Notes under the pieces: model-generated
What the model was told of the DNA's origin: nothing
The model's input: the letters and a program-made list of their open reading frames with translations, nothing else
Databases searched by the model: none
Shown: piece after piece, positions 23,595 through 36,365 of the stretch
How positions within the stretch are numbered: position 1 is the stretch's first letter
How the letters are laid out: each line of letters opens with the position of its first letter
Position numbers and translations under genes: made by a program
From: Acorus gramineus
Lineage: Eukaryota > Streptophyta > Magnoliopsida > Acorales > Acoraceae
Direction: 5' to 3'
DNA length: 64,000 nucleotides
Assembly (NCBI GenBank): GCA_030737835.1
Contig: CM060855.1
Location: forward strand, 10,282,328 to 10,346,327

Positions 23595-26500
23595 ACCCTA
23601 AATTCATAGTACATCTCTTTTATATGGGTTTTTCTTTTATATTATATAAATGCATGTGACCTCAGATAAAATGCATGTGACCCATAAATTTTTAGGACTG
23701 GTTGTATCAACATGCTAAATTGAAAGTAAATGATTAAGAAATTTTTATGTTAATAAATATAATATTGATGGGAATGTCATTAGTACATGTTATGTTTAGA
23801 TGGATAACTTGTGTCTATAAAACAATTAAGAATCATTTATCAATTAAAAATTATATAAAAAAATCATATAAATGTTTTATTAATAAAAACATATCATCCA
23901 TCCAAGCATATACGGATGAGATTTCTATCACTATATATTGATAAGAAAATTAACCCAGAATAAGTGTCAACCTACAATTCCATCAAACAATTAAGAACCA
24001 TTTATCAATTTCAAATTATATATAAAAAAAAATTCACATAATATTCTATAAGAAACTAGTATCCAGGGGTGCAATTCGATCGATTTGATTCATTTTTTTG
24101 CAAACATATATTGAACCAAATTAAATCACATGTAACCCAAAAATTGAACCAAACCCAAAATCCAAAATCTAACCGAACCAAACATTGTTTGGTTAAACCG
24201 AACTGAACTGTTAAAGTTAAACATATATCATTTTTTTTTTCTTCCCACCAATTTAGTTTGGTTAGAGTTTTTTTAGGGATTAGTTACAACTTTACATAAA
24301 TATCAAAAGGCTAGGACTGATGGTATAAAATAGTGTATTTTTTTTATGAATATTAATGGGAACAACAATATAGTTTTTAAAATAAAAGAATGATTTAAAT
24401 GAATATAGATTATGAATAATCATATGTTTTAATTTAATTATATTCGATTCAGTTAATTGAGCTTTTTTTAAAGTAAAATCAAACTCAAATCAAAGTAGAT
24501 CAACTTATTAATTTTTTAATTCATACCCAAACCAAGAATGCAAACAGATGAAAATGTGATAACAGACTAGATTAATGACCGTGGTACATCACATCCAAAT
24601 TTTTTTATAAAGATCCCCACAACTGTCCCTCTTTTTTTTTTTTTTTTTCTTTTTGAGAATTTTAAAACATGTGATGTAATGGAAAGAAGAAAGAACTTGA
24701 TAAACTCTACTCAGGTCGGTTTAGAAATGTGTTTGAGCTGTTTTTAGATTTACTGAAAGCTGCTTTTTTAAATCCGTTTTCAAATATAAGAAAAATTATT
24801 CAAAAGCTACAAACATATTTATTCAAAATGTATAAAAATCCTGAGTTTTGTAGAATTTGTGAAAAAACGGTTTCCTACTGATTTAATTTTAAACTTAATT
24901 TTTATTTAAAATTAATTTATTAATAGTAAACTAAACACACCTTCAGTTGTCAAAAGAATGAATCAATAATTGATTAGTTAGCATTGTGGGTAGATACACC
25001 CCGTGTGGGCCCTTTCTTTTTTGTTTGGCCAAAAGGTAAAAAGCAATGTTTACAACTGATGGTGATATATTGTTCATCATTACTCGTACTTTTTTCCGGC
25101 TTAAGGTAAAAACAAAAACACATTTTTTTGACCTTTACTACTAATGTGTTTACATGGTGTAGAGACTCCTGTGTCACAGACACAAACTTTTCCTCTGTTA
25201 GCAAATCAGAGCACACCATATAGACTATCAAACTTATTGACTGTCACAGGGCACAGAATATCTGAACCCATTCCATTCACAAGTATGAGACAGCACCTTC
25301 ACACGTGTGGTGCACTTGATGTATAAATTATAGTCAAACCCTCACTGTACTATATGTTGCGGAATAAATCGAATAAATTATATTTTATTAGGGTTTCAAA
25401 ATGCCTTCATTTTCTGAACTACGTGAAGGATGAGTTGAAACAAGAGACACAGTTGGTTCCTTGATAGGTATTATTGACTTATCGGGTGTGGATTATTCCG
25501 GTTCTCATGGTGATTATATAACAATCATTTTTAACAATAAAACTTGTTAAAATACAATTTCACAAGAAGATGGAGGATGGATTTCTTATAGATTGTTCGT
25601 ACATGTAAGATTTTATTAAAAGTGACTATCTGTATTTGATAATAAATGAGTTCTAATTTAGAATTGTATCATGACTGGGCTTGAACCTTAGACTTTAATG
25701 ATCGACTATAAACTTTTCAAATATGAGGTTTTGGGTTTAAATCCCACCATTTATTGAAATCATAAGACTCGTTTGGTAATTCTAGTCTAAATGAAGAATT
25801 TTTTCTTTTCAGAAATCCAGTTTTGATAGATTCTATGAAAGGTAAAAATTTTGCATAAAATATTTAAGAATGAATACATGAATAAAAGATAATAAACACA
25901 TTCCATAACTGGCCCATAGAGTCTCTCAACTATAATAACATTTTGTTATTCAGTTTGTTCCTATATATATCAATGTCATTTTGACTAAACATTTAATAAA
26001 AAAAAACTTATTTGTTTTTGTTTATTTTGAACTTAAACTTCAAAATATAACTTGTTTGGTTTACATAAAATTTTAATTACTTGATACTTTTTGCCCACAT
26101 TTGCGGGTACGTGTGGTTGCCCAATTGCAAAAATAATTATACAGGAATCTACGTTTTAAAACTAATTCTGCAAGAAGCTCACCTCCACCCCCAGCTTTTA
26201 GAAATCACAGCTTTTGAACGATGTTTGTTTGAAATCTACCTGCAGAAAGCTGTTACAGTAAAACTGTTTGATATCACAATTATAAAAACAGTCTCCTACA
26301 AACGTAAAAATTACTCAATCGTGCAACCAAAAACGCTATCTTGAAAAAATTGGTTGAGTCCATCCCAAAATAAAAGTCCACATGACTAAGCATTTTGTTT
26401 GATATGTTGTGTTCTGGATTGTGTTCATTGCATGTCCTATTGATGATTTCGGATTGTCTTCCATGTACATGGTTTTATTTTAAATCAAGGATGTTCACAA

Positions 26501-27500
26501 GTATACATTTCATTTACTTTGTGTTCTTGACCAATATGTCAGAAATTTTACTTTATCTATATACACATTGAAAAGAGGAGGGGAGAAAGACAAGGGATTT
26601 CCAGAGGAGATCCAAGTCTACCAGTGGAAATTGAAACCTGAACCCTTTTTGGATGCAAACTATAGAATATAAGGACAAACAGATTTTACATTGCAAGATG
26701 CACCTCGTTTGCTTAGGAAGAAAAAAAAAAACTAGCAGACTTTGCTTGGATAAGTTAGTATAATCCCTGATTGTAATTTCAAGGGGGTGGAATAGCTTAT
26801 CTATGACATGCAATCCCAAAAAAAAATTGATTATAAATAAAATTAATGATGATAGAATAAGAAAATGTAATAATTGGAAACTGTGTGATAGCTGTCTATC
26901 CCAGAATACCAATCTATCCGAGATAAGACTATATTTCCCCTCAAATGGGGGCTTAGTCTTTCCCGGCCAAGCTATGGAGGGTTGTAAAGGGTAATGTATA
27001 TACCATGTGGCCTTTATACTCAGGAGTCGGAACACTGAAAGCAGTCCAACCAAAATTTAGGAAACAATGAAGGGGAGATTAAATTCATAATTCATGCAAT
27101 CATATGGACAACTAGGATAAATTTGACCATGGAGTCTTTGAATACCAATCTAAACCAAGGCTTCAAAATGCTAAACAGAAAATCGGCTATATACTTGGCA
27201 AAAGGATATGATAACCAAACAAATTACAATCAATGGCGCCCTTAACTTGGCTGAAAATCATGATGTAAACAAATAAACATTTGATCAGCAGAAGACAATT
27301 TTTCTACATCGAAATTTTTCTAGGCTTATGGAATTAGAGAAGAATTAGAGAACTTATGGAATTAAAAGAACCAACTGTTAAAACATTATATACAATACAG
27401 AACATGATAATATCTCCAGACATGAGTGTTGAAAAGAGACCAAACTACATGTAAGTATCATTGAATGGAAATAAAAAAATCAGGGGATTGGTGCCTAACA
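23595..27500. other. Intergenic AT-rich region
   Basis: No convincing gene. A patch at 24065-24555 with repeated AACCGAA/AACCAAA words and a CAGGGGTGCAATTC start resembles common plant non-autonomous DNA transposons, but its far end is too degraded to place. Confidence 0.45.
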
Positions 27501-27596
27501 AAACAAATAAGTGGAGAAAAGGAACCAAGCTTAGCGCACATGACCTTTCAACGATTGCCGGGAATTGGTTAAAGCCCTTGGTATATTGGCTACTAC

Positions 27597-30500
27597 TCAC
27601 TGCATAAGCAATCTGTAGGCCTCATTGGTCATCTCCAGTGCATATTCAAACCCTACACTGTTGGCGCAATCCCGGAATTCATCCATATCTGCATTTGGAA
27701 TCTGGATGCCAACCAATACATTCGCCCCTGTTTCACCCTGTCAAAGGAACCAAGAGCATTGAAAGTTGGGAAATGATATTAGTCTGCTCAGGTATGGAGT
27801 TAAGATGAACATAATCACAACACATGCACCTAAAAAAAACTACTTGCATCTACTATCGCGGATGTTTAGAAGTATTCTATCCATGTCTCATCTGAATTTC
27901 CCACTATGCATTTGTGTTTCTAATGATACCTAGGTTCCAAGCCTCGGCATGTAATATTGAGTCAATCTTCTACACCCCAACTATAATGTGTAGAAAATTG
28001 CACACACCAGAAGAAATGGATGGAAAGGCCTATTAGTCTTCCTGGTTCAAAACCTAATGAATAACAAGGATACATCAACACTATCTCAATAAGCCAGTAC
28101 ATGTCATTTGTATCTACACAGTTACCCACATTTGTGGGCATCTTCATTCTCAGATATTGAATGTCCTCTATTCGATTAAACACATGTTAAAGAGTCATCT
28201 TATTTGATATGTAGCTTCTTTTCCCCCGTCACCTGTATTTCATGTGAGGCCCACAATAACACAAAAATGTAGTGTTCAACAAGAACCTCCAGAAATAAGT
28301 ATATAGAAAAATAAGTCTAAGAACATGTGACAACTGGACACTAAAGCATGGACACTGGCTGTCACATTTCCGTACTTCTGGTTTGCACTTTCTAACCAAC
28401 ATTTTATGACAAACAGGACATGAATACGCAACACACTTCTTCATAACTATATATGGTAGCATATAAATAGATGTTCTTCCTTCTCAAGTAAGGACATGTG
28501 TCCTTAAAGAATAGAATAACACGCTCTACCAAGATTTCAAGGAACCTGGCTTCAATTAAAATCTACAGATTGGGACGCAACTTAGATACATGTCCTTTGG
28601 TTTTAAAAGAAGCAACCAGAAAGGACAGGCTTCAATTAAAACAATAATGCTAAAGAGAACGAGAAGGAAACAGATTAAATTTAAAACCTGTGCTCGATAA
28701 TGGAACAGACTGATATTCCAACGAGGGCTAAAGGCATTCAAGAACTTCATTAGAGCACCTGGCCTCTCGGGGAATATAAATCGGCAAAGAAGTTCATTTT
28801 CAAGATTTGAACGGCCTCCCATCTGCAAAATTTTTACAAAAATTGTAATAAATCATCTATATATTTTTAATTTACCCACCAGAAAACTATTTTTTACACA
28901 CTAATGAACTATCAAGTGAAACTTGAAACCAAGAAACCAATATATCATAAAGTAAGCTGATAAAAAAATGCATTAATCTTCGTATAACTTATAACAATAG
29001 ACATTTTATATTATGCTAATATGCAGAAGAATATAAATGACACATGAAAGTTGTGGTGGGCTTGACCACACATCAATATGTGTATACATCTCAGATTGCA
29101 CAGGAGAAGGCTTCCTTTCTTGTTCCATCTTTTTACTGAAGGGTCGGTGGTGGTCAATGGTTGGGGTATTAAAGGGAAGAAAGCAGAATGTTTACATATA
29201 TCAGAAACTATGCTTAGAAAAGATATGTATGATATGAGTCAGTAAAATTAAAATTTTCCTATATTTTAACATATCTTTTGAAGTTTACATAGAATTATAC
29301 TCCGCAATGAACTGAACAGAACGATTGCTTAAGATGCCGATAGATAGTTCATATTCTTGATAATCTCCAGCAGAAAGAAAGCATGTGGGAAAGCAAGCTA
29401 AAGCCAGAAATATATTCCTGTGAATGCTAATGTTAGAAAATTTTGCCTGTATTAAAAAATATATTTATATCTATAGCTTCCTACGATCTTCCTGATAAAA
29501 AACAGATGATATATACAGGTCCCTACTTTTATTCACAGGATTGAATGATTAGCATTCGGAAATAGGAGACCAGGTGGTCTTTATATGGCAATAAGGCATC
29601 CTCAGATCGCTTTCATTTACCTCGTACTCTTGGAAACTATTTGTTACGAGGACAATAAAAAAAAATATGTAACCTTCAAATTGTGTCCAATAAGGATTGC
29701 TCAAAGAAATAAAAAAATGCTCCACAAAAACATTAATGTGGTTTTACAATGTTTACCTGATGTCTACCCACTATAGAGCAAAATTCCTAAGAGTCCATTT
29801 GGTGGGCAAAAGAGGGAACTTTCATCCAGTCTCTGGACATGATAACTTGGTGGTAAGGAAACTTATTGTAACGATTAACAGGCTTTAGCTCATGCAAACA
29901 AAAAGCAAATGTGAAATTTCCTATAGTTTAAAAGTGCCTAAAGAAAAGGAGGTAGACGTAAATGTGCTTTTCGTTTTAGTCTAAAGCATAATTTTCATTC
30001 TTATACAACCTTGTAGATATATAATTAAATGATATATTAACATTACATCAAGAGGATGTTTAAGCTGGTAATCCACTAAGCACCCTACAACATTGATACA
30101 TCTAGAGAATGCAATTTTCATATTCACCATTCAAATTCCCTCCATTTCTTTTACCAATTCATATTAGTAAACTACCATTAAACGTTGTTCCAGTTATAAA
30201 GCCAAATAAGCAGAAGAATAAAAAAACAAAAGAAAAATAAATTGGATCAGTGAGGCATCCTACAAGATGACGTAGATGATCTTTCGCCAAGTCATTCTCA
30301 GTCAGATCAATAGTCTTGAGTTGAGAGCTTTCCATCCTGTCCATCATTGCTTCCAGTTCACCAACAGTATGAAGACCAACACTACAAAAAGGGCAAATAC
30401 AATATGGAACACATTAAAAGGATTCAAGGATCTTCTGTTTCTCCATATAAGTTTATTACAACATAAACTATTACAATTATAACCAGCAACAAGAAAAACG

Positions 30501-33500
30501 TCAAAAATTATGCAAGCAGATGAAATTTCTACCTGTACAGAACAAGTGCTTCCCCTTTACAAGAATCATATCTGTATTTGAATTCTGTGATGTTCATTGG
30601 ACCAACCTATGAATAGAGATTAACAATCAAATGAAAAAGGATTATAAAGCTTCATATATTGATATAGTGCCTTCCATAACTTACAAGCTCACAAAATTTT
30701 TTGAAACTTCCTTGTTCCTCTGGCATAAAAGTTGCAAGAACAGCCTCTCGTTTTCGACCAACATCAGCAAGTTCAGTTACCAACCTCAACCTATCGAAGT
30801 TCATGTTGGCCCCACTAGTTATTGCTACAACTGTTTCACCTTTTAGACCATAGTATTTGCAGTATGCTTCTGCACCAGCCAGAGAAAGTGCACCAGCTGG
30901 TTCCAAGATGCTTCTTTTCTCCTCAAACATATCCTGCACTTTCATTACAGTATAAGGTCACCAAACTTCAAGTGATTTAATGTGTTCTTCAATGCACAAC
31001 TTCACCAAACTCCAGAATATAAAAAATAAAGACAACAGAATTTGAAGAAACTGAAGTTGAAATCATCTTGAACAGACAATAGAAAGCCGCTAAATTATAT
31101 TCCTACAAGTTGGTCACTTGACCAAGGAAGTTTCAATGCGACATCTGGTATATAAAATAATTAGGGGAAGTGGGGCAGCAGTGCCTGCCTAAACATTAAC
31201 AGATAGGTTTTTCAAAAAACAAAGTTAAGATTTCAACCAAGATCTGCAATATCACTATTAATGAATGGTTCTTTATTTTTAGGACAACAGGAGATTGTTC
31301 AGTCTGGATAGAATTGTGCCAAAGTACCATGCATTGTACGTGCATTTAACAATAATTGATGCATGTCTTGAGGGCTTCCTAAATCAGGAATTATGATAAC
31401 TAAACCAACAATATACTGCACAGAAAAGATTAAAAAAGAGACAAACTTGTTAATCACTGAAACATGACAAAATCACCTTTATTGATGCACATATGGTGTC
31501 ACGGCCAACCAATACCACTCCGTCCACTAAATCACGGGATAAACGAAATGTTTCCTCTCCAACTACTTTCACTGCAACACCATCAGCGAAACCTCCCACC
31601 TGATCGAGCATGATCCTCTCCCCATGGAATAGTGACAATGCCATTGCATTGGCATCAGAAGGCTCCACTCCAATGATCTTCACCTGAATAGAATATTTGA
31701 TGAATGAGATATTACCAAACGATTTATGCCAGAGGAAACATCCATGTTGAAAATTCAGGATTATATATGCAATCTTCCAATAGTTTGATATCACAACACC
31801 TGACAGCTGACGAATAATTTTTACATAAACTGTGGATCAGGGAGAAAAAGGAAGAAGACAATGACAAAGGTCAAATTTTCTTTATAAGATGGCAAGGATG
31901 TTGACACAGGACAATGGTGTGAACAAAAGGCAAGCATCAAGTTTAACCATGTGCCACATTGGGATGGGATCGATGGAAAATATATGTAGACGAAACAAGC
32001 TATAGAATAGAATAAAATGCAGACATGTGAAATTTGGCTCAAAAAGCAGCATCTCTGCATTTTCGCATAATGGATACAGAAGTTTTGACCAAATTTAGAC
32101 ATGGTTCCCAGCCCACAGTTCAGGAGTCCTTAGCACAAAACCAAATTATTTCAAACAGATATGCTTCGTCAGATCATATATAGCATTTTGTCAAACTGTA
32201 AATGACTGAAACAAAGCCGAACCACAATTAAATTCAGTCCTCCACATATCCTACTGTAAGCAGAATACATACGTAAGCATACACAAGCGCATCTAAATAG
32301 AGGAACACCAAAACAAAACCCAATAAAATTCAGTTTGAGGACACCTATATACCCATCATCATAGATAATATGAGAGTATGTAACAGACCACTGGACGAAC
32401 TCTTTTCACATAAGTTGCTATGCCTGCTATAAGCCCTCCACCTCCCACTGGCACAAAGATTGCATGCAGTGGTCCTTTCAACTGGCGAACAATTTCCATT
32501 CCAATAGTTCCCTGCCCTGCAATTACATCTGGATGATCAAAGGGAGGTATGAACGTTCGACCCTCCAGCTCAGCTTGTTGCTTAGCATAAGACTGCGCTT
32601 CATCATAGGAATCCCCTATTAGAACCACTGTTGCACCCAACCTCTCAACAGATTTCCACTGAAAATAAATTGAACAAAAAGAAGCAAAAAAATGTTATTA
32701 AAGCAAAAGATTAAACTCTGAAAGTGGAGACAAAGATGATCAAGTTTAAGGACGAATATTGCAAAAGAAATTAAAATCTTGTTTGTCTGCATGATTTAAA
32801 AATTATTTCCTCATTCTGGGAAAGTAAGAACTAGAGAATTGATAATTCTTATTCCTATTCAAAGAAACTGTTTCTCCAATATATAAATCCAATTGCCTTA
32901 GGTAATTCATTTTTTCCGTTCCACATAAAAAAAGAATGCTATGCGGGTATGCATGTCCAAGCAGTATCAGTTCCCAAAATTTATAGGAAAGACTTTGCAT
33001 CAATAAGTATCTTGAACCTTGATTTCTGGTGTTGTAACAGGCATGACGATCACAGCATTGCAACTTAGTCTTTGAGCTGCCAATGCAACCCCTTGAGCAT
33101 GATTCCCAGCTGAAGAGCAGATAACACCCCTATCCAACTGCTCCCTGGAAAGTTTGACCATCATATTATACGCTCCTCGCAACTTGAAGGAGAAGACCTG
33201 TCCAAAAAAATACGATTAACCATAAAGCAATGCCCCACACGCGCACGCATTTAATGAACTGATATAAGTGACCTGATTTAAAGATGCACCAATGATGCCA
33301 TATTCACAAACTAATATATAGTACACCAATCACTAAATACCTGTGTATATAAATGTCAAAAAGAAAAAAGAAAGATATTGCATGGGTTAGTCTTACCCTC
33401 AAATCTCAATATAATTATAAACATCTATCTTACAAATCACATCTACTTAAAACTAAGGTTAGTCATTGTCACAAAATAATCAAGCCGTCCCAGTCTAACT

Positions 33501-34274
33501 TTCGATGTAGATACCTTTCCAAAAAGAACCAATATCATCAAATCATTTTTTTTCAAAAAAAAAAAATTTCAATCAGAAGGCTTCCCTCTGTCAAAAGACG
33601 ACAAGAATATCCCACCATCACATTCAAGTTTCAAAACCCACATATTTATTGGAAAAAAAAAAAAAACAAACAAGCATCCCAATACATGCTTTTAATCTTT
33701 CATACATCACACACAAATAAAGAGAAACCCACTTCTTACGATTACATGATAAAACAAAAATTGACCCATAATTTATACAATCAATTCAATTCAACCTAAT
33801 TCACCTATAATAAAAAATAAACGGACTTACAGGCTGCAGATCCTCCCTCTTGAGCCAAACACTGCAACCGATCCTCTCCGACAGCTTCGGCGCGAGTTGC
33901 AGAGGCGACTCGATCGCGACGTCGTAAACCCTAGAGGACAGGATGTCCGTCAGGTAAGCCAGGGCGTTCGGCGCACCCTCCGCCGCCGCCGCCGCCGCCG
34001 AAGAAGAAGACGAGACCGTCCTCTCCGATATCCCGCCAAGGCACCCGCTTTCGTACTGCAACGAATCGCTCGAGACCTTTTTCAGCTGAACAACCGCCGA
34101 AGATGACAAACCCGTCTTCTTCTCCTCCGTTTCTACCGAGGTGTCCGTGGCGGCGGAGGCTTTCGCGGAGAGGATCTTGGATGGCCTGGGCCAGGGGAGG
34201 GAGGGAGTGGAGGCACGTGCGGGGTAGCGGAGCGTCGGCACGTGCGGCGGAGGAGAGAGGGAGAGGCTCTCCAT
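27597..34274 (-). CDS. Threonine deaminase (biosynthetic threonine dehydratase), chloroplast, nine exons
   Basis: Exons: 34274-33831, 33197-33018, 32658-32389, 31683-31477, 30933-30685, 30606-30533, 30381-30264, 28822-28688, 27737-27597. All junctions are GT-AG and in phase, giving 605 residues. It deaminates threonine to 2-oxobutanoate, the committed step of isoleucine synthesis. Residues 1 to about 90 are Ser/Ala/Pro-rich, a plausible plastid transit peptide. The PLP lysine is K153 in [20 protein letters not shown] (177-185) and GGGG (280-283) bind cofactor. The C-terminus (about 430-605) holds the paired ACT-like regulatory domains for isoleucine feedback. R512 and R557 occupy the positions of Arabidopsis OMR1 R499 and R544, whose substitution gives feedback resistance, so this enzyme should be feedback-sensitive. 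The start is the first ATG of a continuous frame. Arabidopsis OMR1 has 592 residues. Confidence 0.96.
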
Positions 34275-35182
34275 GATGAGGGGGTCGCGCCGCCGCCGAC
34301 GCCGCCGAAAGAGTCGCCGCTGGTGGCGGCGGTGCGGTTTCGGTGATTAGTCTGTTACGGGGAAGGGAAGGCTTCGTGGGATTTCGGGGGACGAGATTTT
34401 AATGAACGTTCAATGATGGAGTTTTATTATATAAAAAAAAAAATTAAAAATTTTGGTATGTTTTCCCAAAACTACTAATTTTAAAAGTTGATTCGATTAA
34501 ATGAATAATTTTTAATAATTAAATAAATTGAATAATAATGAATGGAATTGCAATTTTACTGAAGGATTACCAAAGACATGATAAAATCTCTAATTTTATA
34601 GGTAACAGGACCATCCGCCGATCCATATGTAATATTCTGATTTTAGAAATTCAATTATTAATATTAGGCTAATTTGTCTTTAGTATAATAAAAAAAATCT
34701 GAAGGTTAAGACACGCATCAATCAAAATGCATTAATAAAAATTTTATAAATAATTTTATTTTAGTTAATGAAAATATTAATTCATTAATGAACATCAATA
34801 GGATTCTGATCGATGTATTTATTGATATAAATTGTTTAGAAATGATAGACTCCAGGGTTAGATTATTGAATTATGTGTAAGAAATAACTTTTTATATGTT
34901 TATACTATTTTCATGATTAGGAGAATCTACAAGGTGGATGCCATTGCATGCCCAAGGTGAACAAATCCCTTACAAACACTATTACGAGAACTATTAATAG
35001 GCATAGTTATTATTTAATAGTTCTATATCTCAAATAAAATATTGTTTTTTATTTTTATGAGCTGGTCAATATAATTCATTTCAATACGTATTTTTTTTTT
35101 TTTATGAATACACATGTTTCAATATATGAAGTGATGTACATTTGTAATGATCCAGATAATATTGTGCTTGACGTTATGCAAA
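34275..35182. other. Upstream flank of threonine deaminase
   Basis: GC-rich leader (CCGCCG-rich) to about 34390, then AT-rich spacer. No gene seen. Confidence 0.5.
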
Positions 35183-35772
35183 CATACTATAAACCAACTC
35201 ACTACATCCTAATCTCCGTCTAAGGAAACTATTTCAAGACAAAAAACTCAAAATGGTAACATACCAAGGAACAAATCTCCTTCACTGAAGGAAACTATTT
35301 AAATAAAATTCAAACCAACAATTTAAAATAGGAATTCCATGATGCATGCATCATCTAAATGGAAGGATAATTATATTAGTGATTTGATTTATGTAACAAA
35401 TATCTGGATATAAAGATATTTGATTTGTCATTTATGAAGAATGTATAATAATATGCATCACTATAAAGATTAGAGAATTCTCAATGGAATGCCATACTAT
35501 AAACCAACTCACTTCATCCCAATCTCCATCTAAGGAAACTATTTCAAGACCAAAAACTCACAATGGTAACAAACCAAGGAACAAATCTCCTTCACTGAAA
35601 AAAAACCATTTAAATAAAATTCAAATAAACAATTTAAAATAAAAATTCCATGATGCATGCATCATCTAAATGGAAGGATAATTACACTAGTGATATCCCT
35701 TGATTTGTCATTTATGAAGAATGTATAACAATATGTATTACTATAAATATCAGGGAATTCTCAATGGAATGC
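35183..35772. repeat. Tandem duplication of a roughly 300-bp unit
   Basis: Unit 1 (35183-35492) and unit 2 (35493-35772) both begin CATACTATAAACCAACTCAC and end CTCAATGGAATGC, with about 90% identity between them. Unit 2 lacks about 30 bp around TAAAGATATTTG. Non-coding. Confidence 0.9.
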
Positions 35773-36019
35773 TAACCTTAATTTGGCAAATCCCATTTTA
35801 TTCAAAATCTTCACACCACTACATCAAAACAAAATTAATCAAAGACAAAATCTTCTCACACATAGAGAGGTATACTGTATAATAAATATAGAATACTAAA
35901 TATAAAATTAATAGTAATCCATCCAACAATAAACTCACGTCAGAAAGACCATAGCAAAACGATAAAACTAAGTTTTAGATGGAGTATATATATAATTCAT
36001 CACGATTTATAATAGACTG

Positions 36020-36155
36020 CACGTGCTTAGAAAAATGGTGGAGCACAATGATGAATGATTGCAGGTATTGGCACGTGGTCAAAACTAAAAAGAAATGTAC
36101 ACAATGATGAATGATTGCAGGTATTGGCACGTGGTCAAAACTAAAAAGAAATGTA
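36020..36155. promoter_or_regulatory. 56-bp tandem repeat with G-box and W-box, plus an extra G-box
   Basis: Units 36044-36099 and 36100-36155 are identical and each carry GGCACGTGGTCAAAAC: a palindromic CACGTG G-box (36072-36077, 36128-36133) overlapping a TTGACC W-box core on the minus strand. A third CACGTG is at 36020-36025. They lie 210-350 bp past the stop codon of the first BAHD gene. Regulatory function is inferred from the motifs only. Confidence 0.5.
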
Positions 36156-36365
36156 CACAAGACAACATCAACCATCCCCTAAAACGGATATAAACAAAAA
36201 ATTAAAATCAAATAATATTCAATAGTAATCTCTTACAAAGCTTTAATTTTTTTTTAACAAGTTAATTACATTTATGCAGCTTCCAGTACTTTTCTTATAT
36301 CAAATCAAAACACGCATCAAAGAATATAGTAAGAAAAGCTAAAACAATTCAATAACAATTCTTAA

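Noticed and set aside
26553-27053. 166-codon open frame on the minus strand downstream of threonine deaminase
   Set aside because: Hydrophobic, no recognisable domain, no splice or promoter context; likely chance or repeat-derived.
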